NCBI GenBank assembly: GCA_963556195.1
Contig: OY744525.1
Span: 63,321,633-63,385,632 of the forward strand
Reading direction: 5' to 3'
DNA from: Sepiola atlantica
Taxonomy: Eukaryota; Mollusca; Cephalopoda; Sepiida; Sepiolidae
Length of the DNA stretch: 64,000 nucleotides
The notes below the pieces were generated by a model. The model was given only the letters and a program-made list of their open reading frames with translations. It was not told where the DNA came from and did not search any database. The position numbers and the translations under genes were made by a program. This document shows positions 32,361 through 42,999 of the stretch, one piece after another; position 1 is the stretch's first letter, and every line of letters starts with the position of its first letter.

Positions 32361-33317
32361 TTTTGTTTTTTACTTTTATCCATACTGCTTCTAAAGTCAG
32401 CAATTAAATCCACTAGCAAACATATTCGTCCTCCCGACACACGTCTTACACATAAAGTTATCTTGTTGGATTTTTATAGTCAGACCCAAATAGCATTTAA
32501 GCTGACTAATTAAACTTTGCTTTTTTAACATTTTGTGTTATCGACATTATAATAACGTAATTAGCTGCAATTCATTTTAAAAGTTACTTACTCCAGCCGA
32601 GACGACCACTAATATGAAACATTTTTAAATAATTACCTGAAAATAAAAGAAATTATTAAGAGGGATAACTCATTTTAAATGGAAGAATATAAATGGAGTT
32701 GTCTGCCTTAAGTTTAAAAATGTACAAACAAATAAAACTATAATGACTTCACTATATCCAGAACAACGCCGGATGGATGCAGCTAGTCATGTATATAATA
32801 CAATTATCAGAAAATATACTGTTTTCTGTGGCAAGTCATGTTCAAAGGTTACATTTTTTTAGAGTATGTTATAATTTTAAACAATTTTCTTCGATTAATG
32901 TAATGGTCAAAGATTGCGTAAAATAAACTAAGAAACTCGGAAATATTAAGGGGATTTAAATTTTTACATTTCGTAAGATGTTCTATCGATTTATACAGCA
33001 AACCCCTGTTTTAGTGACATATATGAGATATATCGGTGCGATGGACCCGTAGATTTTGTTAGCTCATCCATCTAGGAGACGGAAACTATGATATAAAACC
33101 TGCGTTCTACATCGTCTTTCAGTTATCTTGCCTCGGCTTGTCACTAAAACCAGACTTTGTAGAAGAAGAGCGTACTGTGCGTGTCGTACAAGCGCACAGC
33201 ATGGCCATCTACATGTACGAATATCCCTACATGAGATCCAATGGTAGGAGCCAACTAAACAACTATCAAACAGTCTGTATAGCTATGTCTGTCATATCTG
33301 TAGCAATACTTGTAAAA

Positions 33318-33718
33318 ATACGTTAGGCCTGTTACCTTTTGGCTAAGATCAAAGTGTAGTATCTGTTCCGATGGATACTGCACCCCATAGACTGGTATTG
33401 TCTTGGCCTTCGGGCTTGATTTACGCCGGTCTATGGGATTGTCCTGTGCAGTTCTAGGAGGTCCACCCTCCCAGGCTTTGCCTCCCCTCTTTAGGGAGGA
33501 GTAAGTTAATTGCTTACTGTTTGAGGCGCCCCTACCGGGGAATGCCGACGGGGCTGCCCAGGCAATTTTTGATGGTCAGAGTGCTCACCTCTCAGGCGCT
33601 GGCTTTTCAACCCCCACTTTCCGCCCCGACCTTGGGTCACATCTTACTTGTGGGAGTAGGATAAAACTGGCCTTGTGCCTAACTCCTGGAGAGGAGCAAA
33701 TAATACGTTAGGCCTGTT
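33318..33718 (+). mobile_element. U2 snRNA-headed SINE, copy B, with 16-bp target-site duplication
   Basis: Element 33,334-33,702 is flanked by perfect direct repeats ATACGTTAGGCCTGTT at 33,318-33,333 and 33,703-33,718. The head CCTTTTGGCTAAGATC, AAAG, TGTAGTATCTGTTC matches U2 nt 13-45 with one extra A. The body contains complementary blocks cccatagact / cggtctatggg and ctcccctcttta / gggaggag, and a terminal hairpin actcctggagaggagc followed by aaata. Duplications of this length are typical of LINE-mediated target-primed reverse transcription. Non-coding, 369 bp. Confidence 0.93.
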
Positions 33719-33764
33719 GAGTCGTCCCCGTGCCCACAAGCTGACATTGTAATCTTGTAGGAAT

Positions 33765-34131
33765 GGCCTTCTTTTGTAAAGAAGTGGTAGTATCTGTTCC
33801 GATAGATACTTCACCCCATAGACTGGTATTGTCTTGGCCTTCGGGGCTTGATTTACAACGGTCTATGGGTTAGTCCTGTGTAGTTCTAGGAGGTCCACCC
33901 TCCCAGGCTTTGCCTCCCTTCTTTAGGAGGGGTAAGTTTATTGCTTACTGCCTGAGGCGCCCCTATTGGGGAATGCCGACGAGGCTGCCCAGGCAGTTTT
34001 TAATGGCCAGTGCTCACTTCTCGGGCGCTGGCTTTTCAAGCCCCACTTTCCCCACTATGGGTCATATCTTACCTTGTGGGAGTAAGATAAAAATGGCCTT
34101 GTGCCTAACCTCCTGAAGAGGAGGTAAATAA
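33765..34131 (+). mobile_element. U2 snRNA-headed SINE, copy C
   Basis: Starts only ~45 bp after copy B's duplication. The U2 head is degraded in front (ggccttcttttgtaaagaag) but TAGTATCTGTTCCGAT and the whole body are present, ending cctcctgaagaggaggtaaa. Long form. No duplication recognised. Confidence 0.85.
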
Positions 34132-34134
34132 TAT

Positions 34135-34789
34135 CACCATATATTCCTTCATTGGATTATCCTTCCAAAACTGTAAATATTTTCACGCAGAAAATTAATT
34201 AAAAGAAAAGGCAAGGTGGTGTATCAATGAATGAAACAAAATTTAAAGGGAAAAGGTCATTATTTTTTTGTTTTAGCGTATTATCATAATAAATCAGTTT
34301 ATCTTATATATAAAATAGAGGCAGTTTTTCCACTGTATCTTTGTGATCAAAAACTTGTTTCGTCCGTCATATAAGGCAAATATTAGTCCGTGTTGTTAAA
34401 AAAATAAAAAATAATATTTCCAATCGATATTTATGTTTTAATATTTAATCCTGGTCGATATTCCATTTTTAATTGGTCATAAATAAAGTAAGGGGAGGAG
34501 TATTTACCATCGCATGCAGAAGTTCTAATTTTACCACGAAATCTACATAATCATAAAGAGTTCTATCATGCATTCCACAATTTTGCACTTATTGACGTAA
34601 TTTGAACGATTTTTAAAAATGTTAATTTAATAAACAACTTTTTTTTCATTTTGCATAGTTACAAGAATCGTTAACAGTTTTTAAGTAAGCGATATGGATA
34701 TTAATCTAGAAAATGCCTTTAATTGATACATTTAAATTATAAACAACGCATAGAAAAATGTTAGCAGGACTTTGTGGAAAAATCTTACG
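34135..34789. other. No recognised feature
   Basis: AT-rich single-copy-looking sequence without ORF. Confidence 0.45.
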
Positions 34790-36095
34790 CAATCTTAAGG
34801 AATAATCTCATGAGAATAAAATAATGAACAATTTTATGAGAATAACATAATGAACAGATCCACGAGAAAAAAATAACCAACAGATTTAAGAGAAGAAGAT
34901 AGCAAACGCTTTTATGAGAATAAAATAACGAACACATTGATGACTATAAAATATCGAACAATTTTATGAGAAAATAAAACAACGAACTCTTCTATAAGAA
35001 TAAAATAACGAACACATTGTTGAAAATAAAACAATAAACACATAAATGATAAAAATATCGAATAATTTAATGGGACTTAAATAATGAAAAATTTTGAGAA
35101 TAAATAACGAACAATTTCTATGAGACTGAAACGAACAAATCTAACAGGAAAAATAACCAACAGATTTAAAGGAACAAGATATCAATCATTTTAATGTGAA
35201 TAAAATAACGAACACTTTCATGAGTAAAACAACGAACAATTTTATGAGACTGAAACGAATAAATTCATGAGAATAAAATAACGAACATATTGCTGACTAT
35301 AAAATATCGGACAATTTCATGAGAAAATAAAATAACGAACATTTTTTTATAAAAATAAAATAACGAACAAATTTATGAAAATAAATAAAGATCACATAAA
35401 TGATAATGAATAACGAACAATTTAATGGGAATAAAATAACGGACAATTTAATGGAAATAAAATAACGGGCAATGTAATAGGAATAAAATAACGGATAATT
35501 TAATGGGAATTATATAACGAATAATATAATGGGAATAAAATAACGGACAATTTAATGGAAATAAAATAACGAACAATATAATGAAAATAAAATAACGAAT
35601 AATTTTATGAGAGTAAAATAACGAACAATTTTATGGGTATAAAATAAGAAAGCCCTTTTGTGAAAATAAAATAACGAGCAATTGCATGAAAATAAAATAA
35701 CGAACAGATTCATTAGCAATGTAATGGGAATAAAATAACGAATAATATAATGGGAATAAAATAACGGACAATATAATGGGAATAAAATAACGGACAATAT
35801 AATGGGAATAAAATAACGAACAATTTAATGGGAATGAATTAACTGACAATGTAACAGGAATAAAATAACGGACAATTTAATGGGAATAAAATAACGAATA
35901 ATTTTATGACAGTAAAATAACGAACAATTTTATGGGAATAAAATAACGAATAATTTTATGAGAATAAAATAACCAATAATTTTATGAGCGTAAAATAACG
36001 AACAATTTTATGGGTATAAAATAAGAAAGCCCTTTTGTGAAAATAAAATAACGAGCAATTGCATGAAAATAAAATAACGAACAGATTCATTAGCC
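34790..36095. repeat. Minisatellite, ~22-28-bp AT-rich unit
   Basis: About 50 variants of a unit like aataaaataacgaacaattt + atgggaat. Order is irregular on the left and regular after 35,200. A ~115-bp block (acgaataattttatgagagt ... cagattcattag) occurs almost identically at 35,595-35,714 and 35,975-36,093, pointing to a higher-order duplication. Unit length varies and units diverge, so it is not a CRISPR array. Confidence 0.9.
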
Positions 36096-36184
36096 TGAAA
36101 TGTGGGACAACTACGAAACGCCAAATCAACTGTCGTTCATTCGAACCGTTATGGATTTTATTTGCTTGTGACATTTTTCTTTCA

Positions 36185-36313
36185 GAAGATGATTCTTAGC
36201 GGAATTGATGTTACTCGGTGTGTAGACAATTTTGACCATTTCGTAACAGACTTAGCCTTGATATTCAAAGACACATCAGAAGATCGTTTAACGGTCAAGC
36301 GTTCATGACAAAG
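36185..36313 (+). other. Possible orphan exon-like segment
   Basis: A polypyrimidine tract and AG (tttttctttcag) precede 36,185; an open frame MILSGIDVTRCVDNFDHF... runs to TGA at 36,308; aaag/gtgagc after it could be a donor. The stop inside and the absence of neighbouring exons make this weak. No homologue recognised. Confidence 0.2.
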
Positions 36314-37011
36314 GTGAGCAACCTTTGTTGGAGGAGGTCGGCAGTGGTCAGGCATGGAGAGAGAGAGAGATTAGTTCTGCCATGCTTATCTTGCGCTAGA
36401 TACGCCGCATGAAAATAGTGATTGTTAGGTCATCCGTGCCACCTCCCGACCTCATCGTTGAGCTGGACTATTTTGTTGTTGGCTCCATCGATCTCGGGAG
36501 ATCATGGGGGATGCGCGTCGTGGTCTTGGTCAGAATTTGTACCCAGGGCTGCAACAGGCTGTGTAGTCTTTTTTTCTCATCTTTCTGTTTTTTTAACAGT
36601 GAGCATGTGATGGGGCGACTCTTGTCTTTTGCGCTCTGCTAGACTATAGGCTAGACTATATGATGGGTGATAATGAAGAAAAATGGGAAAATGTGACAAT
36701 AGGACAATGGGCAAACGTTGTGAATTTTGTTTGAATGAGAAGATGCAGCCTAATGAATTAAAAATAAATTAATTAATGACAAGAGATATTGTAGAGTAAC
36801 TTCCCCTCGATCAACAATTGTGGTAAAATAATAGCACATAATTATGAATACATTGGTTGTCAAACTATTACCATATTGTTGTGATAATTTTCCTTTCTAT
36901 TAATTCTAGGGTACGTCTACCGCTGTTATGTTCGCTTCTCAACTCAATTACCTGTACTCTCTTTTCTAATTTCTTCACAATAACACTACTATATCTAGGT
37001 TCTTTATGTGT

Positions 37012-37062
37012 GTGTGTGTGTGTGTGTCCTTCCTTCCTTCCTTCTCTCTCTCTCTCTCTCCT
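37012..37062. repeat. (GT)n(CCTT)n(CT)n compound microsatellite
   Basis: Three adjoining simple repeats. Confidence 0.9.
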
Positions 37063-37226
37063 GATAGCTAATATGTATCGGCATTTAAAACCGGTCCACA
37101 ATTTCGGATTTAAAACGGAAAGTAAACAAAGCAGGCCATCCCAAAAGTGTTACGGTCATCTGATGAATATATCACAGCGTGAAACCAATGGTCATGACTG
37201 ATTTAAAAAAATGTATTTTATTCAAT

Positions 37227-37229
<3 letters not shown>

Positions 37230-37262
<33 letters not shown>
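37230..37262. repeat. (TA)n array
   Basis: Left boundary of the PLE. Confidence 0.9.
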
Positions 37263-37266
<4 letters not shown>

Positions 37267-37411
37267 TACTTCATGTATCCACATAAAATATTATAAGGAG
37301 ATATAATTTTTTATGTGTCAGTTTTCAGTATTTACTTCAACAGTGCTCGATACGTAAGTAGAGCTAGGTAGTAAGCAATGAAAATGTATATGGCAATCAA
37401 GCTACACACTC

Positions 37412-38662
37412 ACAAATATATTCGATAATACGGATATCGGCCTTTATAGAGATGATGGATTAGCGATAATAAGAGACTCTAACAAAGTCGAGGGAGAAAA
37501 CTTCAAGAAAATTATACATATGGAAATGAAAAACCTAGGCCTAAAGGTAGAAGTAATGGCTAACATTAAAACAACGAACTTCCTAGACATCACATTAAAC
37601 TTAAGTAAAAACACCTACGAACCATACCTAAAAGATAACGCCAACCCAATATACGTACACCCAAAGTCTAATCACCCTCCATCAATCATAAAACATATCC
37701 CGAATTCGATCGAAAGTAGGCTTATCAACAATTCTAGCAACGAAAGCGTTTTTAAAAAATCAATCAACATTTACAATACAGCTCTAAAAAATAGTGGTTA
37801 CCACAATACCGAAATTAAATATAAAAAACAAGACACCAATAATTACAACAAAATTAAAAATAAAAACAAAAGAAAAAGAAATATAATCTACTATACCCCT
37901 CCCTATAACCAGATGCTAAAAACTAAACTAGGCAAAAAATTCCTAAATCTGATTGAAAAACACTTCCCCGTAACCAACCCTCTACATAAAATATTCAATA
38001 AAAATAATCTAAAACTATCCTACAGCTGCTGTGAAAACCTAGAAATGATAATTAAGGCACACAACAACAAAATACTAAAAGAGAACAATAGAGAAGAAAA
38101 AAATAAACAAAGTGGAAAATATAACAAAAATAACACTACGAAGAACAAAAATATAAACAATACTAATAGAAATAAACAAAACACTAATAATATCCACCCG
38201 AATAGAAACGAAAAAGTTAGCGATGAAGAGAAAAGATGTAACTGCATAAATCGTAAACTTTGTCCACTACAAAATAAATGCCTAACTAAAAGTGTTGTAT
38301 ACCAAGCAACGATATTTGCCAACGAAAGACCAAATAACAAGAAATACTACGTGGGTATGACATCCCTAGACTTTAAGACCAGATACTATGACCATAAAAG
38401 CACATTTAAAAACAAAGAACGTCGAACTAAAACAGCACTAGCTAACCATTATTGGGAGCTCAAAGAAAATGGACACTCACCAATAATTGAATGGAAAATA
38501 GTAAGACAGGCCAGTACATGTAGAAACTTAGACGACCCGTGTAGATTATGCCTGAATGAAAAATACGAAATCCTAAATTTTAAAGATCCCGGAAACCTAT
38601 TAAACTCTAGAAGTGAAATAGCAAACAGCTGTTTACACAGAAATAAATTTACCTTAGGATGA
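37412..38662 (+). CDS. PLE polyprotein C-terminal part: RT fragment + GIY-YIG endonuclease
   Basis: Open without stops from the junction with the inverted terminus to TGA at 38,662 (381 codons from the first ATG at 37,520; that ATG is internal and not a real start). The frame first gives GLYRDDGLAI (37,439 onward), the RT active-site motif with its aspartate pair (D-D at 37,451-37,456), then the thumb. A lysine/asparagine-rich linker follows (residues ~110-235 from the ATG). The cysteine cluster RCNCINRKLCPLQNKC precedes the GIY-YIG domain: VVYQATI, KYYVGMTS, the conserved Arg in FKTRYYDH, and the Glu region LCLNEKYEILNF. The C-terminus SEIANSCLHRNKFTLG recurs in fragments at 18.9 and 55.4 kb. 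In PLEs the RT synthesises cDNA and the endonuclease nicks the target. Recently active judging by the intact frame, but 5' truncated. Confidence 0.92.
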   Translation, partial: TNIFDNTDIGLYRDDGLAIIRDSNKVEGENFKKIIHMEMKNLGLKVEVMANIKTTNFLDITLNLSKNTYEPYLKDNANPIYVHPKSNHPPSIIKHIPNSIESRLINNSSNESVFKKSINIYNTALKNSGYHNTEIKYKKQDTNNYNKIKNKNKRKRNIIYYTPPYNQMLKTKLGKKFLNLIEKHFPVTNPLHKIFNKNNLKLSYSCCENLEMIIKAHNNKILKENNREEKNKQSGKYNKNNTTKNKNINNTNRNKQNTNNIHPNRNEKVSDEEKRCNCINRKLCPLQNKCLTKSVVYQATIFANERPNNKKYYVGMTSLDFKTRYYDHKSTFKNKERRTKTALANHYWELKENGHSPIIEWKIVRQASTCRNLDDPCRLCLNEKYEILNFKDPGNLLNSRSEIANSCLHRNKFTLG

Positions 38663-38965
38663 TATATAATAAATAAAATAAATAAATAAATAAAAATAAA
38701 TAAATTAATTAATAAAAAACGGAATTAGTTAAAATTTAAAACCCAAAATAGAAATACAAGAAACCACGTGTTAAAATAAACTCGCCCACTGTATTGACAA
38801 AACAAAGGAAACAGGATATAGGAAAATCCATTGTTAACAAAAATAGGAGCGTCACCAACAATGCCTTTGTTCGAGGGAAGCCCAACGATTGGCTGAGGGA
38901 ACAACAAAGAATCTGATTGGTTAACTAGCAAGCCACGTATATAAAAACACCTGACAAAAATAACT

Positions 38966-39033
38966 CCATGCATTTAGCCTGACGATTCCCCCCGGGGATG
39001 AAACACGGGAGCCTCTGTGTAGCTTGATTGCCA
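38966..39033 (+). ncRNA. Hammerhead ribozyme at PLE 3' end
   Basis: CTGACGA 38,979-38,985; stem II TTCCCC/GGGGAT; GAAA 39,000-39,003; stem III ACAC/GTGT (39,003-39,006 with 39,017-39,020) around a GGGAGCCTCT loop; H17 A at 39,021; stem I AGC/GCT, then an internal loop and GCA/TGC. Full canonical core. Confidence 0.85.
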
Positions 39034-39052
39034 TATATATTTTCATTGCTTA

Positions 39053-39054
<2 letters not shown>

Positions 39055-39119
<65 letters not shown>
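39055..39119. repeat. (TA)n array
   Basis: About 32 TA units between the PLE and the next element. Confidence 0.95.
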
Positions 39120-39123
<4 letters not shown>

Positions 39124-39347
39124 TAATGTATAAACCAATTTATTGTATATAGATTTTTATAATTAATTTTCTAGTCTACGAATATTAACATCGAAGGTTC
39201 GATCCCTGCCCGGTCAGACATGCTGATGACGGCTTATAGCCAGAAACGCGCGTCCATGTCTAACTTTTGGACACGCAAAAAAATAATTTGTAAATTAATT
39301 ATTAAAATCTGTATACAATAAATTTGTTTATAAATTAAGTAATAATT

Positions 39348-39350
<3 letters not shown>
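39120..39350 (+). mobile_element. Hammerhead element with tRNA-like 3' half, family H2
   Basis: tRNA-like 3' half at 39,172-39,215 (B-box GGTTCGATCCC at 39,196-39,206), hammerhead 39,216-39,261, then an AT-rich tail. The sequence upstream (39,128-39,172) is an inverted copy of the tail (39,288-39,334). Bounded by (TA)n on both sides. The relative at 52,005-52,190 keeps the whole tRNA-like head. Confidence 0.75.
39216..39261 (+). ncRNA. Hammerhead ribozyme, type I, complete
   Basis: Stem I AGACATG/CATGTCT, 7 perfect pairs; CTGATGA 39,223-39,229; stem II GGCT/AGCC after a C/A mismatch; GAAA 39,243-39,246; stem III ACGCGCGT; H17 C at 39,254 (GTC cleavage triplet). The cleanest motif in the window. 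Confidence 0.93.

Positions 39351-39392
<42 letters not shown>
39351..39392. repeat. (TA)n array
   Basis: About 20 TA units. Confidence 0.95.
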
Positions 39393-39395
<3 letters not shown>

Positions 39396-39565
39396 ATTGA
39401 TGACTCGTCCAATTAAGGGCGAATAAAAAAAAGGAAAAATGCGCTCATTTGCATATTCTTTAATAATAAAAAAATAACGCTCAGGATAGCGAAAAATAAA
39501 TACGCACCGTAAAAACACCGGTCGCTATGGCCAAAAACTAAATAATTACAAATAATATACGTAAT

Positions 39566-39576
39566 ATATATATATG

Positions 39577-39637
<61 letters not shown>
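39566..39637. repeat. (TA)n array
   Basis: About 36 TA units; frames across it on the minus strand are artefacts. Confidence 0.95.
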
Positions 39638-39639
<2 letters not shown>

Positions 39640-39983
39640 TGTACACCCTCTGTGAAAAATAACGGAGATAGATATGCTTCTCTAGTGTTCGCACTAATAT
39701 TCATATAAAATAACGTTTCAATCGATGAAGTTAAAAAAAAAAGAAATAAGAAAAAAGAAAACGTGTAAAACTGGAAAGTTTTTAAAAAGAAAAGAAATAC
39801 GTATCAATAGTCAAGAAAGAAGAAAGGAAATAAAGAAAACGTCTCATGATAAAAAATAGAATGAAGGATTTCTTTCAGAATTAATTTCAGACAACAGAGG
39901 AGTGTCTAACTTGCTATTTGTTTTTTACTCTTCCCTAAACACTTGAAATGGTTTCGCACGGCAGGTTTCTTACTCGCGTGACA

Positions 39984-40017
<34 letters not shown>

Positions 40018-40086
40018 CTAGCAAAACCTACCCGCTCTTCGGGCACCAATTAATTGGGGGAGCGTATAGTTAACTTATATATTTGT

Positions 40087-41170
40087 AACACTAACCCTAA
40101 GTCCGACTGGTACGTAATCGTCTAAAAGATAGGACCCCTCATCCGAAAAATAAATAACGCATAGAATAACGTACAATTTACGTTAAATATATATGAAACT
40201 GATCTATCACTCCAAATTATAAAATATCTTTTCCTTCTTTCCATTTTCCACGATGTATTATTTACTCCTCTCCAGGAGTTAGGCACAAGGCCAGTTTTAT
40301 CCTACTCCCACAAGTAAGATGTGACCCAAGGTCGGGTCGGAAAGTGGGGGTTGAAAAGCCAGCGCTCGAGAGGTGAGCACTCTGACCATAAAAAATTGCC
40401 TGGGCAGCCCCATCGGCATTCTCCGGTAGGGGCGCCTCAAGCAGTAAGCAATTAACTTACTCCTCCCAAAAGAGGGGAGGCAAAGCCTGGGAGGGTGGAC
40501 CTTCTAGAACTGCACAGGACAGGCGTGCAGTATCCATCGGAACAGATACTACACTTCGATCTTAGCCAAAAGGCCACGTAATCGCCTAAAAAAGCAGAAT
40601 ACATTTATTGGTGTTAGGTCTAACGGAGTGTGTTAATCGGCAAAATTACCCATATTTTATTTTTTAAATCTTATATTTTTGAACTGTACGTCTATTTTTT
40701 ATTTTTATTTTAAGCAATTGAGTTTAGTTGTGTAATTTTTTCGCGTAAACATTTAAAATTATCTAAATTATAAAATCCCTTATTTTTCATGTATAAATAA
40801 AAATAATTCAAAGTTTTGGTATTATTGTAGATTAACACCATCAGCTACCCCCCCCCCCCACACACACACACACAAATACGATTCTACTTTTTTTATGCGA
40901 TTACGTGTGGATACCCTGAAAATCCTGGCGGCAATAGCAAACAAAAAATTATTTTAGAATTTAGAGTTGGGCATCGGTGTCGCATGTAAATTTAACTTAA
41001 AAGGATCCTCTATATCTGGGCCATTCTAGGGTTTTATGCCAGTTAACCATTTTTTTTTTGTCTATTGGAGATAAATTCTGTGCGTTATTTTTTTTTAGGG
41101 CAGGGGTTCACTCTTTTAGGCGATTGCGTGTTGTTTTACGACATTGCCAGTCGGACTTAGGATTAGTGTT
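40087..41170. mobile_element. 1.08-kb inverted-repeat element interrupted by a U2-SINE
   Basis: AACACTAACCCTAAGTCCGA at 40,087 is answered by TCGGACTTAGGATTAGTGTT ending 41,170. Inside lie gtaatcgtctaaaag and cttttaggcgattgcgtg, and a cacgtaatcgcc copy at 40,573. A diverged terminus is at 10,812-10,840. No ORF. U2-SINE copy D (40,257-40,574) sits inside. Type of transposon not determined. Confidence 0.6.
40257..40574 (-). mobile_element. U2 snRNA-headed SINE, copy D (short form)
   Basis: Minus strand: GGCCTTTTGGCTAAGATC, GAAG, TGTAGTATCTGTTCCGAT, then the body without the ~55-bp block around the cccatagact hairpin; ends ctggagaggagtaaata. About 318 bp. Confidence 0.88.
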
Positions 41171-42259
41171 AAAAATATATTAGTTAACTGTCCTAATAAG
41201 TTAGAATGACGCTAAAGTGCAGAATAACATTGTTAAAACTTAGCTGAGAGTGTTAATCTACAAATTTATCAAAGTGTGTTGTTAAAATTATGGAAGTCTC
41301 TGAATAAAAACACTTTTTAAACTATACCCATCCCCAATTAATTGGTGTGTTGATGTAAATATAGTTTGGATAAATAATTTAAAAAAAACTTTCGCATTTA
41401 TTCCTTTAAAAGAAAAAAAAAAAGTTTAAAAAAAATATGAATCTATTTTTTATTTTATTTAAAAAGCTGAGAGGGGGGACTTTTCTTTTTTCTTTATTAT
41501 AGCAAATATAATCATATTCAATGGTCGTCGTCGTCGTTGTTATAGTCGAAAACAACAACAAATTTAGTTTTAAATATAAAGTATCTATCTAAAGAAAAAC
41601 TTTTTTAGTTATTGCATTCAATGCGAAGTGTAATTTAAAAAAATAAATTATTCTATGTAATCTAAGTTGTTTTTGTTGGTTCGTGTAAAACTTACGCATG
41701 CGTGACCGGTAGGGACCTCCAAGCGCAGCCATAGAATCGCTGACGTCACCGGTTTTTGCTTTCTTTAAGAAATTCATACATTCGCGTTCCATGTAGTGTT
41801 TTTAAAAATCTCCCTAAAATAAAGTTATACTTATAGGAAGTTGTTTTAAAGTAAAATAGTTTATTTAAAGATTAAATTATCTATTTGGGAAAGAAACCCT
41901 TCTTTATCTTGCGATACAAATACGAAATTTTCGTTTTCTACGGCTGGATGTCTTGTTTACACAAAAAATTAGCATTATCATGTGCGACATTGCGAGATGT
42001 TATGTACCTATGGATGTCCAAAAGTGATAGAATTAATTACTTTCATTATGTTGTAGACAAAATTAACGGTTTTTTTTTACATTTTCCTTGAGTTGCACAT
42101 TTTTTAGACAGATTATTACTTTTTTTTTTTTTCAATTGCCTAAATAACTTACCTGCTTAAACTAGTATTTACTTTTGTTTAAGGAAAGAATATTAAAAAG
42201 GATAATTTTAAGATTTTAGTTTTACAAATACTATATTTATTAAGGTACTGATATCGATC

Positions 42260-42440
42260 CTGAACCAGTTTTCGTGGGGTTCGACTCGGAAGTGTTCGGC
42301 TGTCCTACGCAAACGCCCGAGTGTTGACGAGCCGAATGGTACCGGACGACAATTTTGATACATAAATATAAATGTCAGCCATCTTTCTTTTTCTCGCCGA
42401 AACGGAAGAGTGGATACGGCATCTTTGGAACCAAAAAACA
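42260..42440 (-). other. GC-richer island, origin unknown
   Basis: Contrasts with the surrounding AT-rich DNA. The minus strand has gaaaaagaaagATGGC and an open frame with MPYPLFRFGEKKKDG then stop, and another frame of 85 codons. It could be a first exon, promoter or processed-pseudogene piece; I recognise no family. Confidence 0.2.
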
Positions 42441-42867
42441 ACCCTTTAAAATAAGTTAAAAACAAATAAACTTATCCAGGTAGGTAGTTGAGTAACTCAA
42501 GTTAGCTCTCTGGTAACATTTATTTGTTGCACATTTATTTGTTAAGCCCGCTCTCGTTCTGTTGACAATAGTATAAGATTCCCCAGTCACGTTTAATTTT
42601 AAAATACTACTGCAAGTAACGATTTGATCTATTTTGTTTTGTTAGCATTTGACTTAAATTTGGGTTAAATTTTATATAATAAAAATTAAACTAAAAATGA
42701 AAATGGAGAAAGTATTGTGGTTTGTTAATGATTAAAAATATTCGTCCATTTAATAATAAAAATTCAAAGTAAAAATAAGTTTTTATTTCGAAATTTCGAA
42801 AGAAAATTCTGAATGGATAAACATTTTAATTTGAAAAAAGAAAAATGATAAAAAGTATTATAAACAT

Positions 42868-42880
42868 ATAATAATAATAA

Positions 42881-42945
<65 letters not shown>
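42868..42945. repeat. (TAA)n microsatellite
   Basis: About 25 ATA/TAA units. Confidence 0.95.
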
Positions 42946-42946
<1 letters not shown>

Positions 42947-42999
42947 TAATACTTACTTTTGTCAACGTTTTTTTTTTTTAGAATGAGCTTAGCTCTACA

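Larger units (their letters stand above)
37262..39056 (+). mobile_element. Penelope-like element, 5' truncated, inverted termini
   Basis: The 5' end (37,262-37,409) is an inverted copy of the element's own 3' terminus: tagtaagcaatgaaaat and the complement of tagcttgattgcc. Both ends share the unusual tcattgcttac variant not seen in the other copies, so they were copied from the same molecule. Internal part: RT C-terminus and GIY-YIG endonuclease CDS, ~300-bp 3' UTR, hammerhead, terminal sequence, (TA)n. Most of RT is missing, so it is not autonomous. Confidence 0.9.

Noticed and set aside
33334..33702. Functional U2 snRNA gene
   Set aside because: Only U2 nt ~13-45 are present; Sm site and 3' stem-loops are absent; flanking target-site duplication shows a retroposed chimera.
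34790..36095. CRISPR-like regular repeats
   Set aside because: Eukaryotic AT-rich minisatellite with diverged units and no unique spacers.
40257..40574. Target-site duplication CCACG around U2-SINE copy D
   Set aside because: Five bases, one of which overlaps the U2 head; too short to distinguish from chance.
42260..42440. Ribosomal-protein-like first exon (gaaaaagaaagATGGC on the minus strand)
   Set aside because: The frame does not match a protein I recognise and stops early; left as an unexplained GC-richer island.
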